Positions 21,809 through 35,100 of a DNA stretch of 64,000 nt are shown here, one piece after another. The notes under the pieces were generated by a model, which searched no databases, had not been told where the DNA came from, and saw only the letters and a program-made list of their open reading frames with translations. Made by a program: the position numbers and the translations under genes. Every line of letters begins with the position of its first letter. Position 1 is the stretch's first letter. This DNA comes from Liopterus haemorrhoidalis. Lineage: Eukaryota > Arthropoda > Insecta > Coleoptera > Dytiscidae. The stretch covers positions 25,011,253 through 25,075,252 of the forward strand of contig OZ020625.1 in the NCBI GenBank assembly GCA_963971575.1, written 5' to 3'.

Positions 21809-22937
21809 AGGGTTTTGTAGGTATGACCAAAAAACCCTTATATCGTCATTTGGTTGTCTGTCTGTCTATTCGCTAAAAGTTGTAGCCAAACGGCTAAACC
21901 TAGAGAGTTGAAATTTGGCATGCTTATACAACTTTTTGACCCGCACATAGGAAAAATACTAAAACATCTATAAAACATATCCCCCTAAAAATATAAACAA
22001 ATATGTGCTCATGGATTTTTTTTTAAGGTCTAAGTAGAGTATCAAATGAAAGCCCTTAGTACGTGGATTAATGATTAATGAAATAATGATTGACAAAATT
22101 TTATTTTTGCAAAATGAATTATTTTGAGGCGATTTTTGCCAAAATTGTGCAAAAAAAAATTATTCCCACACCCTGTAGCCCAGATGGTTTAAACTAAAAA
22201 TCTCAAAAAATTTTAAGTAATGTATATTGGTGTGAACCAGAATAGTACAACAGGAATTTTTGATCAGATTATGTTTTCGGAAAATAACGCATTTTTTGTG
22301 TTTTTTGGTTGACGATGTACAAGTTATAGTTATGTAACACACTATACTAAAAGGCATATCCTGGTCTAATGTTTAGCTTGCTCGCTTGCTACGTAGCAAA
22401 CTAGGGTTCGCTCCCGGGCAGAGGAGACAATTTTATTTTTTGTTTTTTCCATTTTTTTTTTTTAATTATTTTTTCAAAATTCTAGTTATATTTTAGCAAA
22501 TGTTGCATTTAATTTTTAAGAACGTTAATTTAATAACCAATTGGAATTGTTATTTTCATTCGGTATTTTCATTCTATGTGTCATGTATACGAAACCAGAG
22601 GGGCGGAGCATATGACTTAAAACAACCAATGGAGCCATAGGTGCAATTTTCAAAATCGTAATGAACCTTGCTATATATATAAAAAAAATACTGCACATAT
22701 TTAGAAACCTAAATAATGGTAATAGGTATTCGAATTAAATTTAACAAAAAAATATTTTAACATAAAATATGTTTTTAAAGCTCTTAGATTAACAGACGAT
22801 AAATTATTTTAAAAATATCGTTCATTTTGCCGTGATTACTACAAAGCAAAATTTGTCCTACATACTCAGCATGCCGCCTTCACTTATTATATACCTGCGA
22901 AACCCTGAAATGTGTGAAAATTCACACTTCACATCAA
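21809..22937 (+). mobile_element. Helentron/HINE-like element, copy E
   Basis: Starts AGGGTTTTGTAGGTAT with only a short GTCT tract (21857-21868) and ends ATACCTGCGAAACCCT, hairpin and CACTTCACATCAA at 22937. The tRNA-like cassette at 22359-22425 has GGTCTAATGTTTAGC and GGTTCGCTCC (GGG/CCC stem). Its end is 30 bp upstream of the first coding exon of P4HA gene 2. Confidence 0.75.
22359..22425 (+). other. tRNA-like cassette of HINE copy E
   Basis: A-box-like TGGTCTAATGTTTAGC, a stem GCTACGTAGC in the anticodon-arm position, and T-arm-like GGGTTCGCTCCC. It resembles a tRNA more than the other cassettes do, but no full acceptor stem was found. Confidence 0.45.
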
Positions 22938-22967
22938 TTTTTTCTATTTTATCGTATCTTTTTTCAG

Positions 22968-23146
22968 GTGAAGATGCAGATACTATTCTACCCAGTCGTT
23001 TTCTTATGTTTGGTCGCCAATGTAAAATCTGAGTATTACACTTCTACAGAATCCCTTGTTGAGCTCTTAGACGTAGAGGCAGAACTGTTAGAAAATTTGA
23101 AATTTTATATCGACTCCTATGAAGAAAAACTGGATATTCTACAAGG
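22968..23146 (+). CDS. P4HA-like: P4HA gene 2 first coding exon: signal peptide and N-terminal helix
   Basis: ATG at 22974, hydrophobic leader, then TESLVELLDVEAELLENLK, the N-terminal coiled helix used for alpha-alpha contact in the family. Donor ACAAGG|GTAAGT leaves phase 2, matched by the 24103 exon. Confidence 0.88.
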
Positions 23147-26100
23147 GTAAGTAAAGAAAAAGTTGGCCATCAAATCAATCAAAACATTTTCTTATACAGG
23201 ATGTTTGTTGAATACGAAATTCGTATTCTGTAAGAGAAAAGTTGCTATGAAATTAGTAACTAGTTGCTAAGAAAGTTATTATGGATAACAACTAACAGAA
23301 AGCAGTTGCTACACTTAGTAACTTCAAAATAACTTGTTAAAATCATATAAAATCGCAATTTTTCTGTTTAATAATGAATTATTTCAAGCATTTTACAATG
23401 AAGGGCAACATAGAGACAATAATTATAGAAGGATTTTTATTTTATTTTCTGTATAGCACAAAATTCTTCGAGTTCTTTATTTCAATTTCTATTTTTTTTT
23501 TTGTTTATTTACATTTGTTTTATGAAACTCCGCACCTCGTATAACTTCTTTATTTTAAGGGATACAAAAAATTCTTCAGGAAATAAGTTAAACTAGACAA
23601 AAGGGCCCACTTAAGGATTATAATAAGAATTCTGCAGCACTTCCGGTTTCAACGGAAATTGTTTCAACTTTTTATCTAGCATAGAGAATCGGTACTTACA
23701 TTTTTTTTCTTGAAAGAACATTAAATCAGCTTAACAAGGATATCAAAATATCATACATTAATTTTAACCATTTCAAAATGGCGACCAACTATTTACAAAA
23801 TAATAAATAACATAAATCGTACAAAGTTAAACATTGCAAGTTTTGAAAATGTTACATAAAATTTTTTACAATTTGTTACATAAAAACACCAAATAAAACC
23901 TGCAAGTTTTCTTGCCTATTAGTACGAGTTTGATATTAAAGGTGATATCAAATCGTTTGTAATTATGGCTTACGTACCTTATTCAAATGAAGAAATGACA
24001 GATATAGTTGTGACATTCGGGGAATGTCAAATAAATTATGTTAAGGCCCAGCAACTCTACCAAGAAAGGTATCCATGAAGGTAAAGTTTTTTTTTTTTAC
24101 AGATTCCATGATCATCAGCAGAAAGAGCACCAGAGAGCAATGAAAGATCCTACAAAATATGTAGAAAATCCAATCAATGCATTCCACCTTATCAGCAGGT
24201 TATGGAACGATTGGGATGAAATGGACGCACAATTACAAAATGATTTTTATTGTAAGTATATTTTAAATTCCTCTACAAATGAAAAAATTTAAGTGAAGTG
24301 TGAATTTCCACACATTTCAGGGTATTTTCAGGTATTTAATAGGTGTAAGAAGCCAACATAATACTGGATGTCTAGGTATATTTATCACATCAAAATCAAC
24401 AGTTTTTTTGATAATCATTTTTATTCGTTATTTGAGAACTAAGAGCTTCCACTTATATTTTTTAAACAAAAATTTAAATAATTATCCAAATATCCCAGTA
24501 TTTTTTCTGCATTTGCTTCGTATTCAAGTCTTCATTAGATTAATAAGAAATATTTTACAGTGTAGAGTGTAGTGTGGAGTGGTGTGAGTAACTCAGTTCG
24601 CAACGTTAAAAAAAAAATATTTTTTAAATATTTTTAATTCCAAAAAAATACACTCACTATCTTAACTATAAATACAAAAAATCTATAACATTATTAGCCA
24701 TAATTTAACCATAAATTAAAAAAATAATTATTTTTACTTCTATAAGTGCGTTAAAGTCTGTCTATTTTGCAAAAATTAATTCTATTACAAATTACGGGAT
24801 ACTGTTTTGGGGTAATGCTTCTGAAGTTAATAAATTATTTATACAACAGAAACGAGTTGTCCGCATAATGACCTTTAATTCAGCTAGACCTTAAGCTGCA
24901 TTCAGAGCTCAGTAAATTAACACTCTGTGCGTTATGGATAGTTTGTAAACGAGTGCAATTGGTATGATCGGACAAGCTCGTACTATATCGCTCAACAGTA
25001 GTATAGCAACGACAAAGCACGAGCATGTCCGATCATACCAAATGACCTCGTTTAAAAATTATCCATAGCGTACAACGTGTTGATTTACAGAGGTGTGAAT
25101 GCAGCTTTATGCAAAAATATTTTTCATGAATTAAACATATTAACTCTTCCATCTCTGTATATCTTAGAGTGTGCAATGTTTGTTAAAGCCCACCCCGATC
25201 TTTTCTTGCAAAATAGAAATTATCATAATTACAACATAAGAAATAAACTTGACTTATGCTTGGATAAACACAGTTCTCATTTATATAGCCATAGTCCTCA
25301 ATATATGTGCTCAAACATTTATAATGCTGTACCTGAAGATTTGAAACTCATATCTAATTGTAAAATTTTTAAGCGTAAATTTAAGAATTATTTGATTTAG
25401 CAATATTTTTACTCAGTCTCTGTATATTTAAATAATTAATTGTAATACAATTTCCATACTGTGAGATTCAAATCTTCTCTTACTACTCGTATATACAGCC
25501 TTGCCAGAAAATATTAGACCCCCTAAGGAAAATTTAGTTTTGATTTATTATCAAGTCTATATTACAGGCAATTTTAATTATCTAGTTGTTAGTTATAGTA
25601 TAAGGTTCAAAGTATAAAAACAGAACATTGTTATTAAAAAAATATATATATTTATAAAAATATACATCAATATTTCGTAAATCCCCCTTTTGCTTGAATA
25701 ACACTTTTGATTCGTCCGGGCATACTCGCCACTAATTTCTGGTATATTTCTATAGATAATTGATTCCACTCAGCTATAATCCTTTCCTTTAATGTCTGTT
25801 TCGAGGAACACTTATTTTGGGAAACCTTTCTTTTTAAAACGGTCCATAAGTGCTCAATCGGGGATAAATCAGAGGATTGAGCGGGCCAATCCATAACTTT
25901 AATCTCACTATCACTAAACCACTGTAAAACACGTCGGGATTTATAGCAGGGCGCGTTATCTTGTTGGAAATAGTAATTAGGTGTCATTTCGCCGAATAGA
26001 ATAAATATGAAGGCTCCAGAGTCTCTTCCAGCATTTCGATGTAGCGTTCGCTGTTCATTCTTCCTTCACATATGGAGATTTCTCCGACTCCAGTTGCAGC

Positions 26101-29100
26101 CATACTGCCCCAAACCATTATGCTGCCCCCTCCGAACTTCACCGTAGGTATTATACACCGACTTATAATCCTCCCCAGGCCGGCAACGAACAAACTGTGC
26201 ACCAGGTTAACCAAAAAGCTGCAATAGAAAAAAAAAAAAATGAATTTAATATTCTGTGATTTTTCAAAATTAGAAACTTTGAGCAAGTAATTTACATGTG
26301 TTTTAATACTCACCTCTATGTTTGATTCGTCTGTCCACATTACTTTGGCCCAATCTTCACTTTTCCAATCCTGGTATTTTCTGGCCCACAATAGCCGTCG
26401 CTTTTTATGGGCTGGGGTCAGATATGGTTTGTGTTTTGCCTTCCATCCTCTTAGTCCTACATCAGAGAGGTGTTGTCTCACGGTACTAGGAGAAATTTTT
26501 AAGTTATAATGTTCATTCAGTTGACTGGACAGATCTTTCGATGATAACCGGCGATTACGGAAGGACATGCGTTGCAAAATTCTATCCTGTTTGACTGTTG
26601 TAATTTTTTTTCTCCCGCTTCTGGGCTTACTTTTGTAGCATCTAGTCTCCTCCAATCGTCGAATGGTAGTTCGCACAGCACAACGAGAAAATTGTAATTG
26701 TCTGGCAATTTCATGAATTGAAAGTCCTTGCTTCTTCAAAATCACAATTTGGCTTCTCTCCACTTCACTCAATTCACGTGTTTTTGGTATTATTAATTAG
26801 CACACTAAATAATAATGATGAAAAAAAATGTTTAACTTCAAAAGCGCAGCGCAAAACGTTCATACAAAGCTCAAAGGCAAATGTTGTCATATAGAAGCAT
26901 TACCGAGTTTTTATACTTTGTACCCCCACTAATGATCCTGTAGTTCCAGGATCGTCGGATATATTCCTAAATGTTGTTATTGTGGTTGTTTTGATTCTAG
27001 GAAGTAATTAATACCAATACTTTTCTTAGAAATTTATATATGGAAAATTTCGTGGGGGGTCTAATACTTACTGGCATAGCTGTATATATATATATATACA
27101 TATTGTATTTTGTTTATTGTAAAATGATCATGTAATATTTTTTTATTCTTATGTCTTTCCATATGACCTAACCTAATGTATCATTTATGTTCTAAACATT
27201 TCTGAACTCTAACCGGTTAAATAAATATTATTATTATTATTATTATTATTAAACGGTTGGCACCGTATCTTACAGAACCGTATTTGTAACAACTATATTT
27301 CTGAATTATTTTTAGATCGGAGTATTAAGAATTTACCAGTACTGTATACCTTGCCATCTAAAAAAGAATTCTCAGGTGCAGCCCAAGCCCTGTTTCGATT
27401 ACAAGATACTTACAAACTATCGATATCGGAATTGGAATGTAACAAGTATGGCAATAATTCGCTATATTTAAATGCAAGAGACTGCCAAGAAATCGGAATA
27501 GTTGCTCTGGAGAACAAAGACTATTATCACAGTAGATTATGGTTAACAGAAGCACGAAAAAGATATGAAATTGAAATAGATTCTACTGCAGATGTTGACT
27601 GGATTGATATTTATATTAACCAAATTGATTTAGGTAAGCATTAAGCCTGGAACAGAATGCACAGCGCGCTACGCCGTCAGCGCGGCGTCATTTGCGACAG
27701 CGTTGCGTAGCGCCGTTGAGAATTTTCGCCTGCACACAATGCAATAATTTTTAACGCCGTCAAGTGTCACTTGACAACCTATATCTGTGTTTATACGTGC
27801 ACTCTCTTTTATTAAAAGTATAATGGATGATGAAGACTTGTATGTGATGTTATTTATGTTGTATGCAAGTTATTTATACATACAAACACTTTACCATTCA
27901 GTAAAAACTGAGGTTAGGTGTTCTGCGTCAACGTTCAACGGCGTCAAAAGTTGGAAGTTGACGAACATTAAGTATCAACGGCGTTCGAACGCCGGAGGAC
28001 GTTGTTCATTCTATGCACTTGCGTACGACAGCTTGGTTTTAACTTTCTTCTGACAGATGGCGCCGTACGTACGCCGTTAACGCGTCGTAGAACTCGGTGC
28101 ATTCTGTTTCCCACTTTATATTTAATCTATAATATAATACGCCAACGTGTGTCCCTGCGTGGGTGCGTGCTATGACGTCAAAAACAAATTTGAAGCGAGA
28201 TTCCGAAATGTAACGAAATATTACGAAGCTTACCGAAGTGTATATTGACATATAACGCGTGGTAATAATAGTTGTTAATTAATACAGTCTGTTCCAACCG
28301 GTTAAGCGGAACTAAATGGGAATTTAGTTCTTTTAGGTTATCACGAAAAGGGACCTTGCTTGGGTTATTTCATTTTTCACGTTGGAATGTCAAAATTTAA
28401 AATTCCAACAATGAAACCATGGAAACGAATGACATATATCAAAATTAAATATATTTTTTAGATATTTTAATGACAAAAAAATAAATAAATGGGAAATTTG
28501 TATTAAGAATGACACAAAAAATCAAAATATAAAGAAAATGACATTTTAAAATGATATTAACCTTAACCAAAAAATGTTTATTGTAAGTATGATTTACAAA
28601 GCTTAAACAAAACGGCCGAAAGGCACGATTTAAACGATGGAAGTAACTAGATTGCAAAATCTAGTTCCGCTTAACCGTTTGGAACAGACTGTATGTTTAC
28701 ACAAAAATAATATAAATTAAAATTATTAGTAGCAGAAAAATAATTATTTAAAAAAATATTTGGTTATGCGGAAGTATGTAAGAAAAATGTGACTTTCTTT
28801 TCTTTATTATTATTTTTTCAATGCTTTATTATTATTTTTATTTCTACGATTAACGTTTTAAATTATCTAACGTTTCAAATTTTCAAAAATGTAAATACAC
28901 TCTGTTCCAAACGGTTAGGCGGAACTAAATGGGAATTTCGTTCTTTTAGGTTGTCACGAGAAGGGATCTTGCTTGGGTTATTTAATTTTTCACGTTGGAA
29001 AATCAAAATTTAAAATTTCAACAATGAAACCATGGAAACGAATGACATATGTCAAAGTTAAATTATTTTTTTTACATATTTTAATGACAAAAAATAAATA

Positions 29101-32100
29101 AATGGGAAATTTGCATTAAGAATGACACAAAAATAAAAATATAAAGAAAATGACATTTTAAAATGATATTAACCTTAACCAAAAAATGTTTATTATAAGT
29201 ATGATTTACAAAGCTTAAACAAAACGGCCGAAAAGCACGATTTAAACGATGCAAGTAACTAGATTGCAAAATCTAGTTCCGCCTAACCGTTTGGAACAGA
29301 CTTTATAATACAGTGAGTAAAACACGCTTTGGTAAAAATGAATAATTTGTACCAAAAATTACCGGCCGAGTTTGGTCATTCATATCAGCTCCACTAGATC
29401 ACAACTTATTTGGGTAAATTTAAAATTGGTTCGAAATATTTAAAATAATTTGGTATAAATTATAAATTGATACATTCAATAGTTTGCACCTTTGAAATTG
29501 TATGTCATGTTGGTATTATAACATGGTAAAAAATTTTACCTTCTTAAAATGTCATTCCATTTGACATATGTCATAAAGATAAATCATATCTTAGTTATAA
29601 TGATCATAGCCAACAAATCTGAAGTAGGTTTTACAGCGTAAGGAATATTTTGAAATGACAAATTTACATTTAAAAGTACTACACTATAAAAGTAACCAAA
29701 ATAACCAGATCTGGTTTGACCTTACAAATGTGAACGCAATATATTAAAGCGGGCAAACAATTAAATTTTACTGTGTAATAGTTTTCACGATTTATTTCAA
29801 ACTGATTTGAGATATAGTGTAAGTACGCTTTTTTCCGTGTGTGTATTTTTCAGTGTGCGCTTTTTTCCGTGTGTGTATTTTTTATGTGCGCTTTTTTCCG
29901 TGTGCGTATTTTTATATTATAATAAGAAATTGGAAAATTTATTTTAATAAATATATTTTAAATTTAACGTCTCAAATTATTTTTACCGACTGCCAACATA
30001 TATAAGGGAGGTATTGTGATCATACCGCTTTTGACATTTCGAGATCTTCACGAATTGAGGTCCCTACATAACGTTTAGACTATTTTTAGCATGATGTCCG
30101 TCCGTCTATCCGTCCGTCTGTCCGTCCGTTCGTCTGTCTGTCTGTGTACACGTGGAGAGCAACTTCGGCTAAAAGGATTTTTATGAAACTTCATATTTAA
30201 GCTTTTGACATCAATGGCACAATGGCACAATGGCACAATGGCAATGAGTTGATCAACTTTTGGTAAAAATCGGTTGACTAGAAATGGGAGTTTACTTGTG
30301 TCGATTATAAGATTTTTGCGAATATTTAGCAACAGAAAAATATTTCGAAAAAATTTATTGAACAAAAGTTACTATAAATGCAATAACTAATATCTTTTAT
30401 TTGAGACGTTATGACGAATTGAGGTCCCTACATAACGTTTTGACAATTTTTAGCATGATGTCTGTCGGTCTGTCTGTCTGTCTGTCTGTCTGTGTACACG
30501 TGCAGATTAGATTCGGCTAAAAGGATTTTTATGAAACTTCATATTTAAACTTCTGACATCAATGGCACGAGTTGATCAACTTTTGGTAAAAATCGGTTGA
30601 CTAGAAATGGAAGTTTACTCGTGTCGATTTTAAGATTTTTGCGAAAATTTCACAACAGAGAAATATATCGAAAAAAATTATTTACCAAAAATTGTTATAA
30701 AATTAATAACTAACAACTTTTATTTGAGACATTTTTTGATAAAGCAGCATAAATTAAACAAGTACTTTGTGATGGCGGTCGGTCCTATGGTGGCCACAGT
30801 TGATTTTTTGAACTTCAAATTTTGTTTTAGAGGATCATGGAAACAACAGATATCTAACTAAGGACCAAGTAAGTAATTTATTTTATTTATTTATTTTTAC
30901 TTGCCCGACCTTAATATATAAGAGGCAAGTATTGTAATCGCGAAAATTTTCGATGTCGAGATTTTGACGGATGACCACGTTTCATGGTCCAGGGAATCCA
31001 AAAAACCTATTTTCGAAGTGCCGTCCGTATGTGTGTGTGTGTGTGTGTGTGTGTCTGTCTGTGTGTATACACGATAACTCAAAAACGGTTTAACTTAAAG
31101 AGTTCGTTCTGGTTCTAAAAAATTCTCCTATTAAATGGGAAGAACCCTATTGTTTTTTATGAAAATCGGTTGACTAGAAATGGGAGTTTACTCGTGTCGA
31201 TTTTAAGATTTTTGCGAATATTTAGCAACAGAAAAATATTTCGAAAAAATTTATTGAACAAAAGTTACTATAAATGCAATAACTAATAACTTTTATTTGA
31301 GACGTTTTTTGATAAAACGAAAAATTTCGAATTTTTAATTATTTAAAATTTTTCTAAGTTTCAATTTTTTCATACTTATATGTAACGTTTCCATGGTCAT
31401 GATAATTAATTCGTAACTAGTAAAGCAAGCCTTGGACAAAAATTTGTATAGAACATAATTTGATGTATTTTTGAAGATTTATCTAAATATTATTATTTTT
31501 TTTTTTTTAATTTACATTTTATTTTTAAATATTTTTTATGGGAGGGCAAGTCTAGCGGAGGTTTCCCTTCGCCACTGGTTTTTTTTTTATTACTATTTTT
31601 GGACTTGCTACTGAGGCCATTATCCAGATGCATTTTTCAATGAATAATTTATTTTATTATTTTGACGTTCCTAGACTAACGTTTTGACGCAATATACACA
31701 GTGAAAAAACTGTACGCGATAAACACAAAAATTACAACTCACGTATTGTAGGAATTGACTTGTAACATGAATGCGAAGATTTACCTACGAATCCGTTACA
31801 GGTAATTAAATAAGAATGCTTACTCTAATATATATATTTTTAGGGTACCATAGCACAGTATCAACGATTGTGTCGTGGTGAAAACTTGAAGCTGCCAAAT
31901 GAGACTTCGCAGTACAAATGCATGTATGTCAGGAATGATATTCCATTCCTTCTGATAGCGCCCTTCAAAATGGAGCAGTTGAACCTGGACCCGCCATTGT
32001 TGCTCTTTCATGACGTCATCTCGGACGAGGAAATCCAGGAGATGAAGGCCTACGCTTATCTGCATGTATTATTTTACTATTCATTTTATTTTTTATTTTC

Positions 32101-35100
32101 ATATCATAATACTACAAGAGTCATTTCGTAAATAATGCACATGATTGATTTGTTTTTTACATATTTAATTTTATTACAGTATTTCTTGACTGTCTTTCAA
32201 TATAGTCTCCCTGCTTCTCAATATCCGAGTCCCAACGTTTGGGAAGCTTTACTATTTCATCCAAGACACTATCTCTGTTCATCTGTCGAATGGCTCGAGT
32301 AACGGCAGCATATAATAAATCTTTATTTCCATACGAATTTTTACAAATTATACGAGCAATAAGCTCTTCCAGAGCTCAAAATCTCTAATCCATGTTTCAT
32401 CAATAGCGACAATTCGATGTAAGAATGCTTGACCTCCATCGTCGAATCTTTGTTTCAGCAAGGTTGCAAAGTCTAAGCGTTTCTGTTTCTGTTCAGCTAT
32501 CAAACAGTGAGGATCAGGGACGTAGCCAGGGGGGCATAGGGGGCATTTGCCCCCCCTCCCCAGGATAGTTTAAATCTTGGTTAGTTTACCTTATATAAAA
32601 TATAATTTAGGTTGTTAGAAGTTTTCTTCACCGGAAGTGAAGAAAATTTATAAATTTACCGGACTTTTATTATTTAATATACTACAAAAGACCTAGAACA
32701 GGGGTCGGCAACCTGCGGCTCCGGAGCCTCATGCGGCTCTTTTAGAAAATTTTGTGGCTCTTTGAAAATTGGCTGGTTTTTATTTTAATATAATCTGTTT
32801 TTTAATTTTCAACTTTCTGCCTGTACTATACAGGTTTTGTATTTTTCAGAATGTTTCACGGTGCAATTCACGTCCGGTAATTCCCCGAGTTACTGCATAT
32901 TCCCTTTTAGAAGAAGTTATTTGTTTCGAAAAAAAGTTATCTGTATTTGTGAATGATTTACGTGCAAAAACATTTTTTTACATTTTATTAATTTACAAAA
33001 ACACGTTATTAATGCAATTTTTTTTTGCACAAACTATTGTTAACATGAAAGAAGCTTTTCGAGATAGATTTAAAGAGTTTAGAAAATATAAAGCTACACT
33101 AGATTTCTTGACAAAACCAATTGAAGTAGATATGTAGCAATTACATTTATCACCTTCAATTAGTGGATTTGAAATCCAAAGGTTTATGGAATTATATATT
33201 CTTAAAACTTAATTCTGAACTGGAAAATTTAGAAAGAAAAAAGTGAATTTTATCTTCCCAGCATAAGTGGACCGAAATTCGCAATCTTCAAAATGTAGAT
33301 AAAGTTCTTTTCGAAGCTTGGAACCGTCTTCCAGAATCGTTCAATTTTCTAAAAAATTATGCTTTTGGGCTACTGACAATTTTCGGATCCACATATTACT
33401 GTAAGCAAATTTTTTCACATATGAAATTAATAAAGAGTCAGTTAAGAAGTAATCTTACTGACCTGAAACTAGAGTGCTGCCTTAAGTTAAAGATTACTGA
33501 ATATTCACCAAATATTGAAGTCTTATAGAACACATATACAGGAGCAATCGTCCCATTAAAAGAATTATTATATTGTAATATACTGGCAACTACAATAGGT
33601 ATCACAAACTAAATGTATAAGTAAATATTAATTTATTGTAATACTTGATTATTTTAAAACAAATAAACAATTTTTACGTTTTTTTCTTAAGTATAGCATA
33701 TATTTTTTAGCGGCTCTTCCATGTTATTGTGTTTTTTTTTTTCAATATAGATTTGGCTCTTTGTCACTGAAAGGTTGCTGACCCCTGACCTAGAACGCTG
33801 TTATTTTCTACCCAAGCCATGTAATTAAAGCCGTACCGACCAATTAAGAATATTTTGTTATTTTTGCCCCCCCCCCCAGGCTGAAATCCTGGCTACGTCC
33901 CTGGTGAGGATCCTATAGCGCAGCAATTTTTCTCTTCTTTAAATCATTTGTCAGAAATTCGGAAAACCGACATTAGTGGAATCCATGTGGTTTCAGAAAG
34001 TTTTTCATATGTCGTATGACGATATTCTATAAGAGATCATCTGTTGATGTTTTCGGTCTTCTTGGTCATGTATCATCGTTTTATTTACGGAGGAATACTA
34101 GTGCATCGAAAATTACATCATTTAACCTACTTCTTATTTTATTTGCTAAATATGCAGCAGCAGAAAACGCCCGCTCAGGTTCAGTGCTTGCTGGTGGAAT
34201 TGATAGCAAATATTGATTCACTAATTGTTCTAAGTTATGTCCTCAGTTTCCACCATTTTCAAACAAAATAAGTTATTCAATTTTGTTATAATCCCGAAAT
34301 TCCCAGGATTCAGCTTTTAAAATCTCGGGATTTTCGAGACTAAAAATCAACCAGGATCGTATTCTTTGCTAGCGACCTACGTATTTACATAACGCTGTCT
34401 TTCCACCTAATACTTCAATTGTTTCTAGATGAATCGATCTGAAATAGTTCATAAAGATCTCTATGGAGAAATACGTGTCAGTCAGACTGCCTGGATGAAC
34501 AGGAAGCATTCCCTAGCGGCTACCTTAGAACAAAGAATGTCCGATTTTACAGGATTAAGCAGTAAAACAGCAGAGGATTTTCAGATTGTCAATTATGGGA
34601 TAGGTGGGCATTATGGCCTCCATGAAGATTTTCTTGATGTAATTACCAAAAACTTTAAATTTATTAGTTTTAAGAGGTGGTGTACTGGAAAGTTTTTTCG
34701 TTTATTTGGTATTATTATCGTATTTCGTTTATTTGGTATTATTGGTACATTGGTATAGAAACAAATCGAAAGAAAATAATGTACTTTAGTGAGCAAAATA
34801 TGATAGTTACCATTGTGATCTATAGCACTCTGCCATTTATCAAGAAAAGAAAATATTCCCGATTTATAAAATTCCTGATTTTTTAAGGTAAAAATTGTTC
34901 AAGGCTCATCTTAACATGTTTCATATCTCTAAGTGTCTTGTTTCTTAAAAAGTGTTTCAGTGACCGAAATAAGTGATAATCGGAGGGTTAGAGGTCTGGT
35001 GAGTAGAGTGGGTGTGTTAGAACCTCCCAATCAAGCTCGGAAATTTTTTCATGTGTCTCTTTTTGATGAATGAGGTCAGGCATTGTCGCCTTGAAAAATA

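Larger units (their letters stand above)
24770..27255 (+). pseudogene. Non-LTR retrotransposon 3' part with (TTA)n tail, carrying two insertions
   Basis: The frame before the MITE reads INSITNYGILFWGNASE and RVVRIMTFNSAR; after it CKNIFHELNILTLPSLYI, YNIRNK and SNIYNAVPEDLKLI, ending in a stop at about 25400. These are the C-terminal blocks of jockey/CR1-type ORF2 proteins. The 3' UTR resumes after the Tc1 insertion (27083 on) and ends in ATAAATATTATTATT repeats at 27220-27252, the 3' tail. Only the 3' portion was copied, as usual for 5'-truncated elements. Lies in intron 2 of P4HA gene 2, ending about 60 bp before the 27316 exon. Confidence 0.75.
32115..34010 (-). pseudogene. mariner relic interrupted by nested hAT elements
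   Basis: Minus strand: 33904-34010 and 32506-32400 give RLDFATLLKQRFDDGGQAFLHRI then VAIDETWIRDFE (first catalytic Asp). After an internal deletion, 32350-32190 gives NKDLLYAAVTRAIRQM and LPKRWDSDIEKQGDYI, the C-terminus. The terminal sequence ACAAGAGTCATTTCG lies at about 32113. A hAT (32515-33903), itself carrying a second hAT, splits the copy. Confidence 0.75.

Noticed and set aside
27787..28053. 88-codon frame starting in the 27646-28115 element
   Set aside because: Only its first 20 residues look like a Harbinger start; the rest reads through inverted-repeat sequence, so it is not listed as a gene.
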